Position numbers and translations under genes: made by a program. Below are positions 11,290 through 24,385 of a stretch of 64,000 bases of DNA, piece after piece. The number at the start of each line of letters is the position of its first letter. Within the stretch, counting starts at the first letter, position 1. The stretch spans positions 6,858,009 to 6,922,008 of the forward strand of contig JAJEKV010000023.1 of NCBI GenBank assembly GCA_021234155.1, written 5' to 3'. Under the pieces are notes generated by a model. The model saw only the letters and a program-made list of their open reading frames with translations. It did no database searches and was not told where the DNA came from. Source of the stretch: Isoetes taiwanensis (Eukaryota > Streptophyta > Lycopodiopsida > Isoetales > Isoetaceae).

Positions 11290-11715
11290 GGCCTTGTGAA
11301 CCTTCCTTGACCACCGCATCTTCTAGACTGATCCGTGATTGTTTCAACCCTCCACATGCAAAGATTTCTTTGGAGCAAGATTTTGTAGCACGCGAAGGGA
11401 GAAACCATAACGGAAGTCAATAAGGTGTGGTGTTTCAAAGGGAGGTTCTTAAGGCACTCAGGTCGAATGTTGAATCCGAATATCACTTTCTTAATGAGAG
11501 AGTATATCGTAATCATCAACAGTGGATCGTGCCTTTTGCGAGACTTCATCTCCATCGAAATCGGCTCGACCGGTCCGTGGCTGTTTGGCCCCTTGGCATG
11601 CGTAGATTACTTCTCATCAGCAAGATTCTGTGGCATGCGAAGGGGCAATCGGCAACGGAAGTCACGCCGTTTTCGATGAGGGGTGAAGTCTCGCAAGGCA
11701 CTCAGGTCGACTGAG
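11290..11715 (+). repeat. ~190-bp repeat family, two tandem copies
   Basis: Two diverged copies, about 11,290-11,475 and 11,530-11,715, share CTTGTG/CGTGCC, GATCCGTG, GGCATGCG/GCACGCGAAG, AACGGAAGTC and an end GGCACTCAGGTCGA. Two further copies occur at 55,345-55,530 and 55,590-55,770. Short open frames through it are not conserved between copies, so I call it a repeat, not a gene. Confidence 0.65.
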
Positions 11716-12052
11716 GGTGGTGATGATCGGGATGGTTCTGTGGCATGCGGTCTGAGAATCTCGATCCTGCGGATCGATTCGCATTGAAGAATATACCAAC
11801 AAGCTAGTCTCACTAAATGTGTTATGTGTTCAGAATCAAATGGTACAAGCATTCACAATTACCATGTAACCAACTAGGAGAGTGTAAAATTTTTAGTCAT
11901 TACTGATCCAGAGAAGTATGATGTTGCTTTGTACTTTGATGATAACTATGGCCCTACACTTGCTAAATCTGTTATCCCTTTAATTGCTGTTTTTTTTTGT
12001 GGGGATAACCATCATATTGAGAACTATTTTGCATGCAAGAATATGGGGGTCC

Positions 12053-12211
12053 TGTAACGTTCCTAACCGACATGCCCTTAACCAACTGGGCAAAACCGTC
12101 TAGACGTTTATGAGTAGTCAACTTCTACCCATTTATGCCGGTGTCTCGGGAACGCCCGACAGGCACATTCAAGGATCGAATACTCGAGCGGTCTACCATG
12201 GGCCCGTTACA
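12053..12211 (-). repeat. TRIM LTR (3' LTR in element orientation)
   Basis: 159 bp, TGTAACG...CGTTACA. On the element strand it is preceded by the purine-rich tract. Confidence 0.92.
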
Positions 12212-12365
12212 GTCTCTCCCACTAGAATTATGCTCGTCCTCGAGCATCCAAGGCTATAGCATGTCTATGTCATACCATGTCACAATGATTACCAAGTCTT
12301 TGCAAATTACCCATGCATATGGGCACCTATGAAAACTCGAACTCAAGACCTGCTCTAATACCAAC

Positions 12366-12523
12366 TGTAACGTTCCTAACCGACATGCCCTTAGCCAACT
12401 GGGCAAAACCGTCTAGACGTTTATGAGTAGTCGCTTCTACCCATTTATGCCGGTGTCTTGGGAACGCCCCACAGGCACATTCAAGGATCGAATACTCGAG
12501 CGGTCTACCATGGGCCCGTTACA
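12366..12523 (-). repeat. TRIM LTR (5' LTR in element orientation)
   Basis: 158 bp, nearly identical to the other LTR (1-bp indel plus a few substitutions). The primer-binding site lies just inside it at about 12,351-12,363. Confidence 0.92.
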
Positions 12524-12528
12524 GGTCC

Positions 12529-13206
12529 CCTTTGTCACTTTTTCGTCTGGGGTTTCCCCCACTAGTGCTTTGGTTCCAGCTTCGTCACCATTGCTCCCCG
12601 CCCTTATATGTGATTTCTTAATACTTGTGGTTTTTTTATTTGCTAATATTCAAATTTGTGGTTTGAGGCCTAATTCACTCTAAGATTTAATTTATATTGA
12701 ATTCCTATGTTTACTTTCTTTTCTATTGCTGTAATGGTTTATATTACATATCATTGCTACAAAAGTGTAATATCAAACCCCCAACTATGTAGATATAAGT
12801 TCCAAACCTATAATTTCATAAATAGCTCTACATTCTAACATTGGCCCACCAACCTATGTAAGGCACATTGTTTATGTTGGAACAACATCCTTTTTAAATG
12901 CCATTGCCACGCCCAATGACGCTACATCTTACAAATTGATTGTGGTTCTTCACAAAATCTTTGTGGTTCTTTAGTCCAAAGTTCAAGTGACAGACAATAA
13001 TAATATCATAAAAAGAACAAGCTTGAAAAAACCCGTGTTCATTTTTTATGTTGAACAACCAATGTATGAATGGCACATTTCATCCACAATGCCATGTTGC
13101 ATTGATAAACCTAATGATCACCTCTTTCACACATGATCAACAAACAAATTAAGGGAACATGCCTTTTGCTATTTATACATCCATGTCCACATAACATGTT
13201 CTAGCT
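12529..13206. other. Non-coding stretch, probable Helitron interior
   Basis: No coding potential recognised. It leads without a break into the Helitron-type terminus at 13,207-13,237, so at least its right part is probably the body of a non-autonomous Helitron. I could not identify the TC-starting 5' end. Confidence 0.35.
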
Positions 13207-13237
13207 AAAGCCCGGCAACGCCGGGCTTTGTTACTAG
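13207..13237 (+). mobile_element. Helitron 3' terminus
   Basis: A perfect 10-bp-stem hairpin AAAGCCCGGC-AAC-GCCGGGCTTT (13,207-13,229) is followed 4 nt later by CTAG (13,234-13,237) and then T. Plant Helitrons end in a short GC-rich hairpin just before CTRR and insert between A and T, so all three marks are present. The strand is set by the hairpin-then-CTAG order. No Rep/helicase gene is nearby, so it is a non-autonomous copy. Confidence 0.7.
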
Positions 13238-13531
13238 TTGATCTTAGATGCTTTCAATCAAGGGGGTTTCACATACGTATTCCATATAAAAGGGGTGCAT
13301 AGGTGGGAAGGGGCTTTTTTTCTATTCGAAATGTATGTATATTTACAAGACTTGTTACGTTTTGATCTTGGATATGGCGCACAGTTATGGCAGGGGAGCA
13401 TTACTTCGAGCAAAGACAATTTAGCTAAATTTACTCTGGCAATCCATTTTTCTAAGCAATGCATTTTCCTTTGATGTTTTTTGTACTCTTTGATCCCGTT
13501 TGCTTCCCATTTCTTTAAAGTTATTTTTATG

Positions 13532-13801
13532 TTAGCTTGTGACGTTACTCCATTCTGTACGCTTTGATCCCATTTGCTCCCCATTGCCTTCAACTAAGAT
13601 TTTCATCTCCAGGAGGTGCTCCTCAATGATATGAACTTGATTTACCCATTGTTGGATCTTATCACCTGCAGCTCCTTGTCTTCGCATGCGATATACCTCC
13701 AAGCAAGGAAAGTGAGCCATAATAGTCATTTTAGTGCCGGGTTGGCTGGATCCCACAGATTCCTCCATGGGTCTCTTACTGGTGGTCTTAGTCCTGGCCA
13801 T
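13532..13801 (-). CDS. Hypothetical short basic protein fragment
   Basis: From the Met at 13,801 the minus strand reads MARTKTTSKRPMEESVGSSQ, then a helical, charged stretch (IQQWVNQVHIIEEHLLEMKI) to a stop near 13,532. A similar sequence of words continues in another frame toward 13,260, so it may be a frameshifted longer gene. The first residues resemble a histone H3 tail only superficially. Family unknown. Confidence 0.25.
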   Translation of the reverse strand: MARTKTTSKRPMEESVGSSQPGTKMTIMAHFPCLEVYRMRRQGAAGDKIQQWVNQVHIIEEHLLEMKILVEGNGEQMGSKRTEWSNVTS

Positions 13802-13929
13802 ACTCGATCCCAAGGTGATCGGATGATATAGAATTAGCAATTCCAAATGATATAGTGCTCGGAGGATCATATGGAAGAGCTCGGATGATATAGAGCTGCA
13901 TGCAGCTTGCCATAATAACATTCTTAAAA

Positions 13930-16620
13930 GTCGAGCCCTATAATAAATTCTGTATTCTAACAGAATGTATTATTAGATTCTAGAATCCCCCCTTTTTTTA
14001 AGTGACCATTGAATTAAGTAAGGTGAAATCCCAAATGTGCCCAATGAAATTCCAAATCCCTCCCAAATGTGCAACTTGGACAAACCTTTGTTCTTATGGG
14101 ATAAATCAAGTTCAACTAATATGACTTTAGCATTGGCATTCGACAAAACTTGTGGAGCTTGCAACATTCCTAGCTTGGAGGTAAATGTACGATAGAGGGG
14201 AGGTTACATGAACAATCTACTCAACGTAAAATTATGCTTGACGGTAGGGTAAATTGGGTTCAAACTGGGTCTAAAAGTAAGGAATAGGGTATTCCAGCTT
14301 TGAGACACAAGATTGTATACAAAGGAATTTCTACCCAAGGAACGCACATGCCATATATCCCTTATATACAGGTGAACTCCCCTGGCTTTCAATGTTATAG
14401 ATGGTTTATTTGTTTGAGTCTAGATTCCTTAGCCTGCGTTTCCTTCTTAAGTTTATAATGCAGTTCTTGTGCAATTTTCGCTTCATATATGTATAGTTTA
14501 GTTTTGATGTTTGGTTTTCTCCTTTTGAATCATGCATATTGGTGGATTGTTTATTGTTCCACGGCTTCTTCATAGGAAGATGGAGACACCAAGTTTTTTC
14601 TAGGACATAGTTTTTTCGTTTGCATTAATTACCATTTTCTTTGGTTAGATCTCTTTCTAGAACATTTCTCATGGTGGTTCTTTTGTCAAGAGAAATTTGA
14701 GTTTTTGTTGGTTGATCATATATTAGCTTGCATGCCTTCTTTCTTCTAGGCATCAACCGAACCCCGCTAATGATTTAGCCTCCTCATTTGATAGAACTTT
14801 ACATTTTTGGCAATCTTTTGGTCATTTGCAACAAGTCTTGAGTTGTATCTTCCATGATCCTTTGAACCCCTGGAATTGCTTTGTCATTTGTATATACAAA
14901 ATGAATATATGTTTTCTACTGATTTAAAGACTCCATATCACCATATTGCTATATGGCCCTCTGACTACACTTTTTTAGGTGGTGAAATAGATGGCCAGTT
15001 CTTTTTTTTTTTTTTATGGATACTGTGGAATTCTAATTGCTTTTTCACTTGGTGAAAATGGTATTGTGAAAAAGGATTTGAAAAATATTCACAGGAGTGG
15101 ACGAGTTTGAATAGATACAACAAATTTGGAGTATACAAATCCATTTCAGGGAACGTAACTTGATTCTTAGACGTGTACTACTTTAGCATGTGGCATGTGT
15201 TAGATGTTGTTCAGAAGAATGGAATATGGGCAAAGATCCATAGTTGCATAGTGTGTTGTTTGGACAGATAATCCTTAGTGCATGCAAATAAAGCCTTTGA
15301 AAAAAAGGAAATACTGCAGGGACAATGAAATATAGAGACAATGAAATACATGGTCACGATTTTCGTAACCCTGAACATCTACATGAGCATAGCTGTAACA
15401 CAATTTTGTGTAGCTCAGCGGCCACCATACAGCTGGCCGGCATCAAATTGGAGCTGGTCTTTACCATTGATGGAAGGTAAGGCTTCGATTTTGCATTATT
15501 TAGGGTTTGGGCAGATAAAATGTACAAATAGACCCGGAAGCATTGCTTGAACCCTAATTAGGGTATTCCGATGTGGTTCCTGCGCTTTAGATAGCTGTAT
15601 ATTTGTGCACCTATTTGCTATGTCTGCTTCTCGTATTCCAGAGTTGTGCACTGATAATGAGAAATGCAGAAGTCTTGGGCATGCATCTTAGCCTTGGGCA
15701 GTATGCTGGCAATATCCATCACGAATTGTTGACTCATCTCTGCTAATTGGCTGCTAGGAGTCTTTCCAGAAATCTCAATGTTGCCACAAGGAAACAGGTT
15801 GAGGAAGCAACCATGTATGCAAGATCACAAGCAAATTTGTGCCCCTGGCAAGAGTACAAGCACAACTACACAAGGCATACAAGGCATTGGCTCTCAAAAT
15901 CAAGCTCACCAGGTTTGGAAGCTTTACACTAATCTATATCTTAATTTTCTTTGAATGCCCTTTGAGTAGAGAGATAAAGATATGTGCAGGTTGAGTGACG
16001 ATTTTGGCTTTTAAATGGAATTTAGAACACTTGCATTTACAGCATGGATCTATCTCAAAATTATTGGAACTTGTAGATCTACTAGGATCTCAGCATTTAC
16101 TTGAAATATTATTAGCTGCTATCTTACTGGAAATATTATCAGCTGCTATCTGTTGCTCTTGCTCTGACCATATAAATGATGTGGTAAACAGAAAGTTAAG
16201 AGAGACTGCAAAAATTAAATTGCGCTTTTAGATCTGGGGGTAGTTGGTACATGAAGCCATACAGCTATTGCTTATTTCGCAAAACTTCCTGTTGTATTGG
16301 TCGATATGATAAAGGTAAATTCAGGTGGATTCCAAATTTCTGATCATAAGGCATGGGCTGAACATATTAAATCTCCTTTGATTGATTTACCAATAGTTTT
16401 AAGCTGCAACATACGGCTTTATGCACAGGGGTACGTTGTTACCATAATACTAAGGTGAAGATTGAAAGATCACCGCTGGGTATAGAAGCAAAGAATCTAA
16501 TTAATATCTGTCTTATTTTCATGGGAACTAGTTGAACATGCTAGGTTACTTCAGATAATAAATGCGTTGCTATGTGCTATGGATTATAAGCTGGTCCACA
16601 TGTATATAGGGCTATGATGA
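13930..16620. other. AT-rich non-coding stretch
   Basis: No recognisable gene. Contains a 15-bp T run at about 15,001-15,015 and scattered short frames without family features. Some pieces around 15,780-16,420 read like remnants of exons, but no frame is kept for more than about 25 codons and I cannot name a family. Confidence 0.4.
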
Positions 16621-16627
16621 TCCTCTT

Positions 16628-17208
16628 CTAGGCGCTTATCAGCATAACAAATGATGGTTTGCATGGATCTGGTATTAATCTTCAAATCGTAGTCTATGAG
16701 TTGCTATTTACTCTGATATATGCTGACTTGTTGAAACATGCATGGTTGGATCTTCCTTCTATTTTGACTATTTAAACATGCAAGGTTGAGATCCCCTTCT
16801 GGTGGAAGAAAGATGCAAACAATCTTGGAGTTGGTGGTTGCATGGGCATAGATAAATAACAATAATGTGCAAGCTGCTGCAATTTTGCTGGAAGACCATG
16901 ACATGTATAGTGTTGGTGCAAATGACATGTCAACGAGCAAAATGTTAAATATGATGGCATTAATGCGAACACAAAAGGCGCCTCTCAGGTCTGAATGGTT
17001 TTCTATCAGTGCATTACTCTTTACTAGATCGATTTGTGCATTTTGCATTGCTTTTATGAAATAAAATACTAGGTGCACCTCTGGTAGACCCGCTTCTAGT
17101 TGCTTATCAGCATAACATAATGATGGTCTGCATAGGTCTACTATTAATCTGCAAATCATGGGCTATGTATTGCTGTTTACTCTAATACATGCTGACTTGT
17201 TGAAACAA
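16628..17208. repeat. Pair of ~112-bp direct repeats
   Basis: GCTTATCAGCATAACA...ATGATGGTTTGCATGG...GCTGACTTGTTGAAACA at 16,636-16,738 recurs at 17,100-17,207 with around 15% differences. A second related pair (CTTCTATTTTGACT...TTAAACATGC) occurs at about 16,755-16,785 and 17,704-17,732. Probably parts of a degenerate repeat unit of about 465 bp. Confidence 0.6.
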
Positions 17209-17209
17209 T

Positions 17210-20200
17210 AAGGTTTAAGTAATTATGTGCGCATGCATGTATATCACTTGCAGAGCTTCTTGGTTTTCTCATTACATGGGAAGGAGTTATCTTGTCTCTT
17301 TATGCCTGTAGCAGACTGAATAAACTAAGCTGATAATGGCTCTAATCTATGCATAAGGAACCATGTATGGTCCTAGGCAGTAAGGTCATCCATTGTGCTT
17401 ATAGACAAGGTACCATATGGCAGTCAGTATGATCCAATGTAGAAATAAAACAGGACAATAAAGCTTTAAGACATATGAAATACAAGATTCTAAACCTAGT
17501 GATGAGTGTGAATTTGATAACTGTACTGTTCTACAGTTGCATTAGGTGCATGCTGGAAATACTAATTACTAAGTAGGCTTGTAACTTTAAAACATATGGA
17601 AGTCCTATTTGCATCTCCCTTAATTCTTAACGCCTAAATGGTAATATGGGCATTAAGCAGGGTATGCTCTTGCAGATGCTAGGATAATACAGGACGGGAT
17701 CTCCCTTCTATTTTGACTTTTTAAACATGCTAGGTGAAGGGCGAAGAGCCCAAGAGATCCGTAGCTTACCTGTGATGGCTTATGTAGTTACCCTTTCTTA
17801 GGCTAACTTGCATCTGGTTTCATTGCAGGTAACGGGATTTCTTGCTCCTGTGTATGTTTTTCCATTCATTCAAGTTGGAGAAGCTACAAGACGTGCTGAC
17901 ATTGAACTCACATTTTTGACAAGGCTACTGAGCTATATGGTGTTGATTTAAAAGACAAGTGAAATCCTAAACTTCATGTTCAATCTTATGTTATTTTTGA
18001 GTCAATTCTGAATTCTTTTAGGGGTAAATATGATGTATTGAACCGAGAAAATTAATTGGATTGACAAGAGAAAGTTTTGATTTATAAGAGAATCTGGTAA
18101 TTTCTTTTGCTTTGATTAATGTTAACCATTTTTAAGGCTTGAGTCAAATTGACACCTGTTTTGGCTTAAGGCTGCATATTGGCCGGAAGTGGTCTTTGCA
18201 AAAGTCCATGGAAGGTAAAAGTCTGTTGAACAGATTTTAAAAGGTTTTTTTTTTTTTTTTTTATTTAAATCTTCAAGATCCTCCCGTTGTCGTAGCCATT
18301 GCTCCTTTTTATTTTTACCAAGCTTCTTAGACAGTTTCGCTTTGGCGATATCTTAATTCTTTGCCAATCACTCCCAAAATCTCCTAAGACTCAAATCATC
18401 ACTAATTTGTAGTAGGCTAACTTCCTTCTCGCCTAGAAAAACTTTCGATTCAATTTTTCCCATCGCACACTATTTTTAGCATTCATCGATGATTCTCATG
18501 AGGGATTCTTTTGTATCTCTGCTTCAAAAAAGAAAAGGGTTTTATCTCTTTATGTTGGTCTCTTCATTTCTATCCATGTTGCTTCTCGGAGCAAGGATGA
18601 CCTCAAAGTAGTACAATACAAAAATGCATAGTACGTATGATAGATGATAGACAAGTTGACTATAGGATATGCTATTTGCCTTGTTGACTCTTGTGTATCA
18701 AGAGCTTCTCCTATGGCAAACGATCGTTCTACATTTTGATAGGTCGGCTGTGGCCTTCAGATGTTGTCCAATCTACCTTGGGTTTAGTTGCCAGTAACAA
18801 AGGATGGGCTGGTCTTGAGGTTCCTTTTTTCTCTAGAGGTTTCTCGCAAGAACATTGCCTTCAGTCATCAATGTGATGAGAATTGTTCACCTTCTTTTCA
18901 AGCCCTTCAGAGGTATGTCTGTTTGTTGACCAATTCTCAAGTGGTCGCTTGTGGTGACAATCAAAACATGTTTTTTCTGTTCCAAAATGGCGTCTTCCAC
19001 ATGTTTTATTAATGGAGGTTCTTGTTTTTTCTTATTGTCACTATATCCCTTGGAGTTGCATGGGCTCTATGATTGGAAAATGAAATGTCTTGCTAGTCCC
19101 AGACCTACCTATATGCTGCACAAGCCATTATTAGTGTCTCACTTGCAAGCATGGAAGTTTGTAACTAAAGCTTCCGCCCTAGAAGAAATAAGTAAATATG
19201 TGCCTTATTGAAGGCCTCAACTTTGAAACACCAAAGTGGTGGCAGTGGGTGCACCTTTACCAGAATATCAACACAAAGGTTTTAATAAGACAATTAACTG
19301 ATTTGTTATCTACAAATATGTTTTGAAACATACTACTTCGATTGACATTTGTTTGAAAGTCTTGTAAGTAAGCCCTTCCAAATGGAACTTCAGAATTCGA
19401 GTTTAACCAAAGGGATAGAGTGTAAGCAGATATCCTTCTTTCTTTCAGACAAGAAGCTCATTTTCAATTGATCCTATTGCCAAGCATTCGATAATGAATA
19501 GGACCAATAAATTTCATCCAAGAGGATCCATTTCCAGGATGTATGCATATGTTCTCGATGAGCTTAATAGCTCAAAATGTTCATTTGAAGTTAGATATAT
19601 TGCAGTTAGACAAAGGGGACATGTTGAAACTACAGAGGAAAGTGTAAATGTGAGGCTAAATATGTAATGGCTGACCAAGCAATTGATTAGAAAGAAAGAA
19701 ACATGGCACACTGAGCGAAGGCACATTAAACATCGAACTGTTCCAAAGCAAGGCAACTCGATATAACTCATAAATATAAATCCATGGCACAGAAACAACT
19801 GGAGATATTTTGCCTCTGCAATCCACCCTTGACATAGAAATGCAAATGAGTAAAAGATTAATGAGACAAATTCCTGACACATTTCCAACTATAGAGAGAT
19901 TGGATTTGGCCTTTTGCTCTATATATGCATATTACGATGCCATAGCTTGCAATTTCTGATCAAGTCCACAATGAAAAGCTCTAAATTATTCATGTTGATG
20001 CGAGAAGAAGACACCTCACAAAAATCCCCAGAAGAAGCTTCACCCACAAACATGAATTCTATATGTCAATTTTTGGAGATAGGCAGAGTATGCAACTGCT
20101 AGAGTATGCAACTGCTGCTAACTGTTGAAAATGCTAATTGCTTTCTTTTAGATACCAACATAGATGCTTGCTCCCCAAAATATAGATGGCAACATCAATC

Positions 20201-22286
20201 ATGATTGTGAATCTATGTCATCATTCTGAGTCTATGTCATCATCTGTCTCACTACGATCTTGGTTAGAATAGCAACTATGATCCTGGTTAGAATTGTCAT
20301 GGCTAGCCACTGCATAACGTATAGAATGTGAATATTTATGAGGAAGATATAATTGTACAACATGCCTAGAAATGCAGTAGACAATGCAAGCTTGAAATAC
20401 AATCGTAACAATGGAATGCAAACATCATATAAAGTGGTCAAGCAAACATCACATACCTTTCAAATGCAATTCCATCTTATGCATTGTAAATCCGTTAAAA
20501 ATTAAGATCCAAATGAACACGTGAAGAAATTATATTCAAAAGATGTTGCAGATATATCTGTCATATCTACCTGCTTCAATAGACCAAATTTGGCATGTTT
20601 ACCAATCTTAACATGAAAGCATAGGTCCTTTTTTCCACCAATCCATTTCACATATGATATCTGCACAAAACTTCTATACTTTTCAAGGAAGGAGTCTCTT
20701 CATAATGGAAGGATCTGAATGGCAAATGGGACATCCCCAACAAAGTAGATCATTTTTAGGCAGATTCTCAACTTCTTGCAAAATTATAAAATTATGAAAT
20801 GCCTTGACAATGACTATTATACTTGAAATAGCATGCCAATGTAGCATGTTCAAGTTGTCCTTAGGCTGTGTTCATGTGCAACAAAATAGAGCGGTACAGT
20901 ACTTAGGTAGAGCAAATGGTCCTTTCTATCAATGATTTATAGCCATGATAGTGGCAACAAAATGCAGATATACTTTTGCTATCAATATAAGCAAGTCTTG
21001 GGATGCCATTCATATTTTCTCATAAGCTGCATAACTTCCTAAAATTCAAATACCAAACATAAAACACTTACCTCTTTCCAAATAATTTTTGCCTTGCTAA
21101 AAAAACCAATGAACAAAGCCATTTTTTAAATCTCCTACTTCATTTACATAAATTCAAAAGGGCACATAGATATTTACCATCATGTACAAGCACCACATGC
21201 CAATCAAAGTGGCACCATGATGTACAATGGCAGAATTCCATGGGGCACAACACCCCATATGTTGTTTACCTATGTTCTCGCTTTTATACTTTCATGCTTT
21301 CTGTTCCATCTAGCATTAACAATAATAGAAATAGAATCACCAAGAAACACCTATTTAAATAGTTGTGAAAGTGCCGAAGGACCTTTCTAACCTAGAGAAA
21401 ATTGGAGTAAAGAAAAGGGAGTAGGATGTATCAGGATGTATCTGGAGCATTTAGCTTGAGATTTGGCACCATTGAGATTTGGCACTAGGTGTGTGTTTGG
21501 TGGCATTAAAAACTGTCCATACTATGCAATTCAACACCAACAAAGCATGGTTAGAACACTCCAAATCATATCTTTTGCAAAAGCATGCAAAATCTACATG
21601 TCATTTGCTCTGTGATGCTTCGCATACCAGTTGAGCTCAAGTGTATTACGTTTTATAAATGCACAAAAAAAAGAGGGATTTTTAACATAAAAATGGTCCC
21701 GAGAAAGAGCAGTTTTCAAAGCATAATCTGGTGGAGATCTACTTAGAGCTAAAACAAAAAAATTGCATAATCTGGTGGAGATCTATTTGAACTAAAACAA
21801 AGAATTTATCAAAATGAAACAAGAAAGGATGCTTATCTGGGACCACGTTGCTATCAGAGCGGGCCTGAGAACTGTCAACACATTGAGTGGCACGGGCTAG
21901 TTTGACGAAAGGGTGTCTCATATTTCTTGTATAATGTAATAATAGCTTACACTAGGTTAGTGTAGTTAGGGGGAAAAAATAGGTTTTACATAACATTTAA
22001 TTCTAGCAACCAACATGAAAGATTCCATATTTAATTATGGAAACTAACAAAATTCATGCATGAATTTGAAATTGGAATCACCTTCGATTTTGGACTCCCT
22101 AGAATTCTCCTCCCAACCGATTCAATCTGTTTCCAAATCAAACGAACCTAAAAAATCAGGAAGCCCCCTTTTGATCTTGTTTTTTACAGTGGCTGAATTC
22201 ATTGTTTTGGGTGAGAAAGGTATGGAAGAATAGAATAGAATAGAATAGAAGAGGGTAGGTTGGAAGCAAGCGCATTAGACTCCACT
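17210..22286. other. AT-rich gene-poor stretch
   Basis: Five kilobases without a supportable gene. A 20-bp T run lies at about 18,243-18,262 and an ATAGA microsatellite at about 22,229-22,250. Around 17,838-17,960 the plus strand reads GFLAPVYVFPFIQVGEATRR before stopping; it follows a TTGCAG acceptor-like site and may be an exon relic of unknown family. Confidence 0.4.
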
Positions 22287-23963
22287 TGTGACGTTCCACA
22301 TATTTATACGCCTTTTTAAGTATAAATACGTGACACGTCACTATGAATAATTAATGGCACATTAATTATTCATAAGCTAAGATTAGCTATGTTAATAATT
22401 AAATTATAAAGGTGGAAACCTAACCTTAAATTCTAATTCGAATTTAGGGCTTAATCTAATATTAAAAGGGCCTAAAATACCAAATTAGCTAATATTAGCC
22501 AACCCGGAGCTGCCACCTGACCCAAATCGATTGGGCAAGGGAAAGTTACTAACTTGGGACCCAAATTGGGGTTTTGCAGGAGCAATTGGAGATGGAGGAG
22601 GATGAGCAGTAGCCAGACACCCTTCAGCAAATCGATCAAGAGGAGCAGCAGCTGAGCGCCTACCTTTGCTAAGCGCCTAACTTACCTGTGTGTCCAGTGT
22701 TGAGCGCCAAGTCCAGGGAAGATGGAAGTACCAAATGACAATGGATCCAGCAGGAACTCAGGTGGGTGGTTAGTATAGCTTCATGTTCTAGAGTAGCGCC
22801 CCTGTTGGGCACTTGTTGTGTTCATTTCTTCCGTTCTCTCTGTGCTTTACTTGTAGGAACTAACCCTTGATTGCAAAGGTGAGTTCTCTTTATCTCGATT
22901 ACGGTCTTGCTCTTAAAGGATGGATTGATAGTCCTTTGTATAGTATTACTCGAAATGGGGGAATTAAGGGGGGTAGAGACCTCTGAGCCATGTTTAGTAG
23001 TATGCTCCTAGGTTGATCCCTGTATTTTCCATTAGATGCGACTTTGTAATCTGAGGAGACCACCGGGTCGTAGATGTTATAGAATGGCTTAGCACCCGAA
23101 AAAAGGGCCGCCAGGGTGAAGTGGGGGTGGGGTCTTGCATGAACATAAAAGGCTCCGAGACTCCTACAAGTGGGCTAGGCACGGTAGCCGGTCACGTAGA
23201 GGGGGGCGGGTATGGTATGGGACACTCCACACTGGTGTAGAGGTGTGACCCGTATGGGGCACCTTGCACTTTGAGTAGATTTAGGGTAAGTAAGTTAATG
23301 CGGATCACGGGGGTCGCCGATGCGGCACGTATTCTCTAGCTCACCCATGGAACCACCTGCGATCCCGAAGGGGACACTTCCCCGACCGCCTCATCCGGAC
23401 TAGGGCTTCATGAACCCCGAGCAGGCTCGAAGGCGGCGCCACCTCGAAGTCTGCGTCTCCGGAAGGCTATAGTGATGCCATAGCATGAATCGACCCATCT
23501 GCAAAGTGTGCACAGGAGGGGCGGATGGAGTGGACAACCACAGCCGATGTTCTATGCCAGCCAATGCCAGCTTATACCTCTATCTGTTGATCTCTTGAGA
23601 CCGAGCCGTCAGTCCATCCTCACAGGAGTCTGAACCGGGGTAGAACCTGGGGTTTGTGGTGTTTTCCTTAGGATTAGATGCATCTTCTTTGCCGTTAGTA
23701 CTTGGATGGATGTGCCACCCTTCTTGGTGGTTATTTATATATGATTTATGCTGTGTGCTAACATGTATTCACGCTTCCGCAACTTAGGAGTCCCATTGAA
23801 GGCGTGGACCGAATGACACCTCCGTGTCCTTCACCCGGGCATCTCTCTACGGATGGTCCGAGTTAGACGGAGGGCCCTGCTCATGGTGAGCTGATTGCCA
23901 TGGGAGGGGGAAGTCCCTGTATGTATACGTCCGGAGCGCCGTATATATTCAGGGAGCGTCACA
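22287..23963 (+). repeat. Long terminal repeat of an LTR retrotransposon
   Basis: 1,677 bp starting TGTGACG and ending CGTCACA, immediately followed (after one G) by an initiator-Met primer-binding site at 23,965. Termini form the expected TG...CA inverted ends. I find no second LTR or gag-pol downstream, so this is a 5' LTR with a remnant of leader, not a complete element. The left breakpoint of the tandem duplication lies inside it, at 22,678. Confidence 0.75.
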
Positions 23964-23964
23964 G

Positions 23965-23976
23965 TGGTATCAGAGC
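23965..23976 (+). other. Primer-binding site, initiator-Met tRNA type
   Basis: TGGTATCAGAGC, the exact complement of the 3' end of plant initiator-Met tRNA, 1 nt after the LTR end. The downstream leader (about 24,000-24,180) shows no coding frame. Confidence 0.9.
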
Positions 23977-24385
23977 CATGATTTTGGTGGACCAGATCAT
24001 AGCACTGGCCATGTCAAACTACCGTTTAGATAGTAGGAGACCTCCAATGTAGGAAAAGTACACCAAATCCATAAGTAGGATGAGTTTTGGCCTAAGTATG
24101 TGAGGATTGAGCTAGGTAAATAGAAAAATTCAAAATTTTAAGGTGGTTATGTTGCGTTTTCGGCAGAATGCAGTCCCTTTCTTTCGGAGGCCATAGCTTT
24201 CTCTAGAAAACTCGAATTGCGGCGATTTTTATTCCATTGCGTCCGGAACAACCTAATTAGTTTAGAACACCCTTTGGCCGACCCAAAATGGAAACAATGC
24301 AGGCGCGAAACCCTAAGTAGCGTGCAGGGGGTACCCGGGCGTTTCTGGCGTCGGTGGGGGAGTCAGGGTAGGGGCTGCCCGTCGC

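Larger units (their letters stand above)
12053..12523 (-). mobile_element. Complete TRIM (miniature LTR retrotransposon)
   Basis: 471 bp in all. Two ~158-bp direct repeats (12,053-12,211 and 12,366-12,523) begin TGTAACG and end CGTTACA and differ at only a handful of sites. They flank a 154-bp non-coding middle. On the minus strand the first LTR is followed after 2 nt by TGGTATTAGAGC, one mismatch from the primer site for initiator-Met tRNA. A purine-rich GTGGGAGAGA abuts the other LTR. The insertion is flanked by a perfect 5-bp target duplication GGTCC (12,048-12,052 and 12,524-12,528). There is no coding capacity, so it must move with helper proteins. Confidence 0.93.

Noticed and set aside
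13736-13801. Histone H3 start (MARTK)
   Set aside because: Similarity ends after about five residues; the rest has no histone fold sequence.
16704-17159. 151-codon minus-strand frame
   Set aside because: Overlaps the degenerate direct repeats, has Cys/Leu-rich composition and no conserved motif.
23965-24200. Start of a complete LTR retrotransposon
   Set aside because: No gag-pol frame or second LTR follows, so only an LTR plus primer site is claimed.
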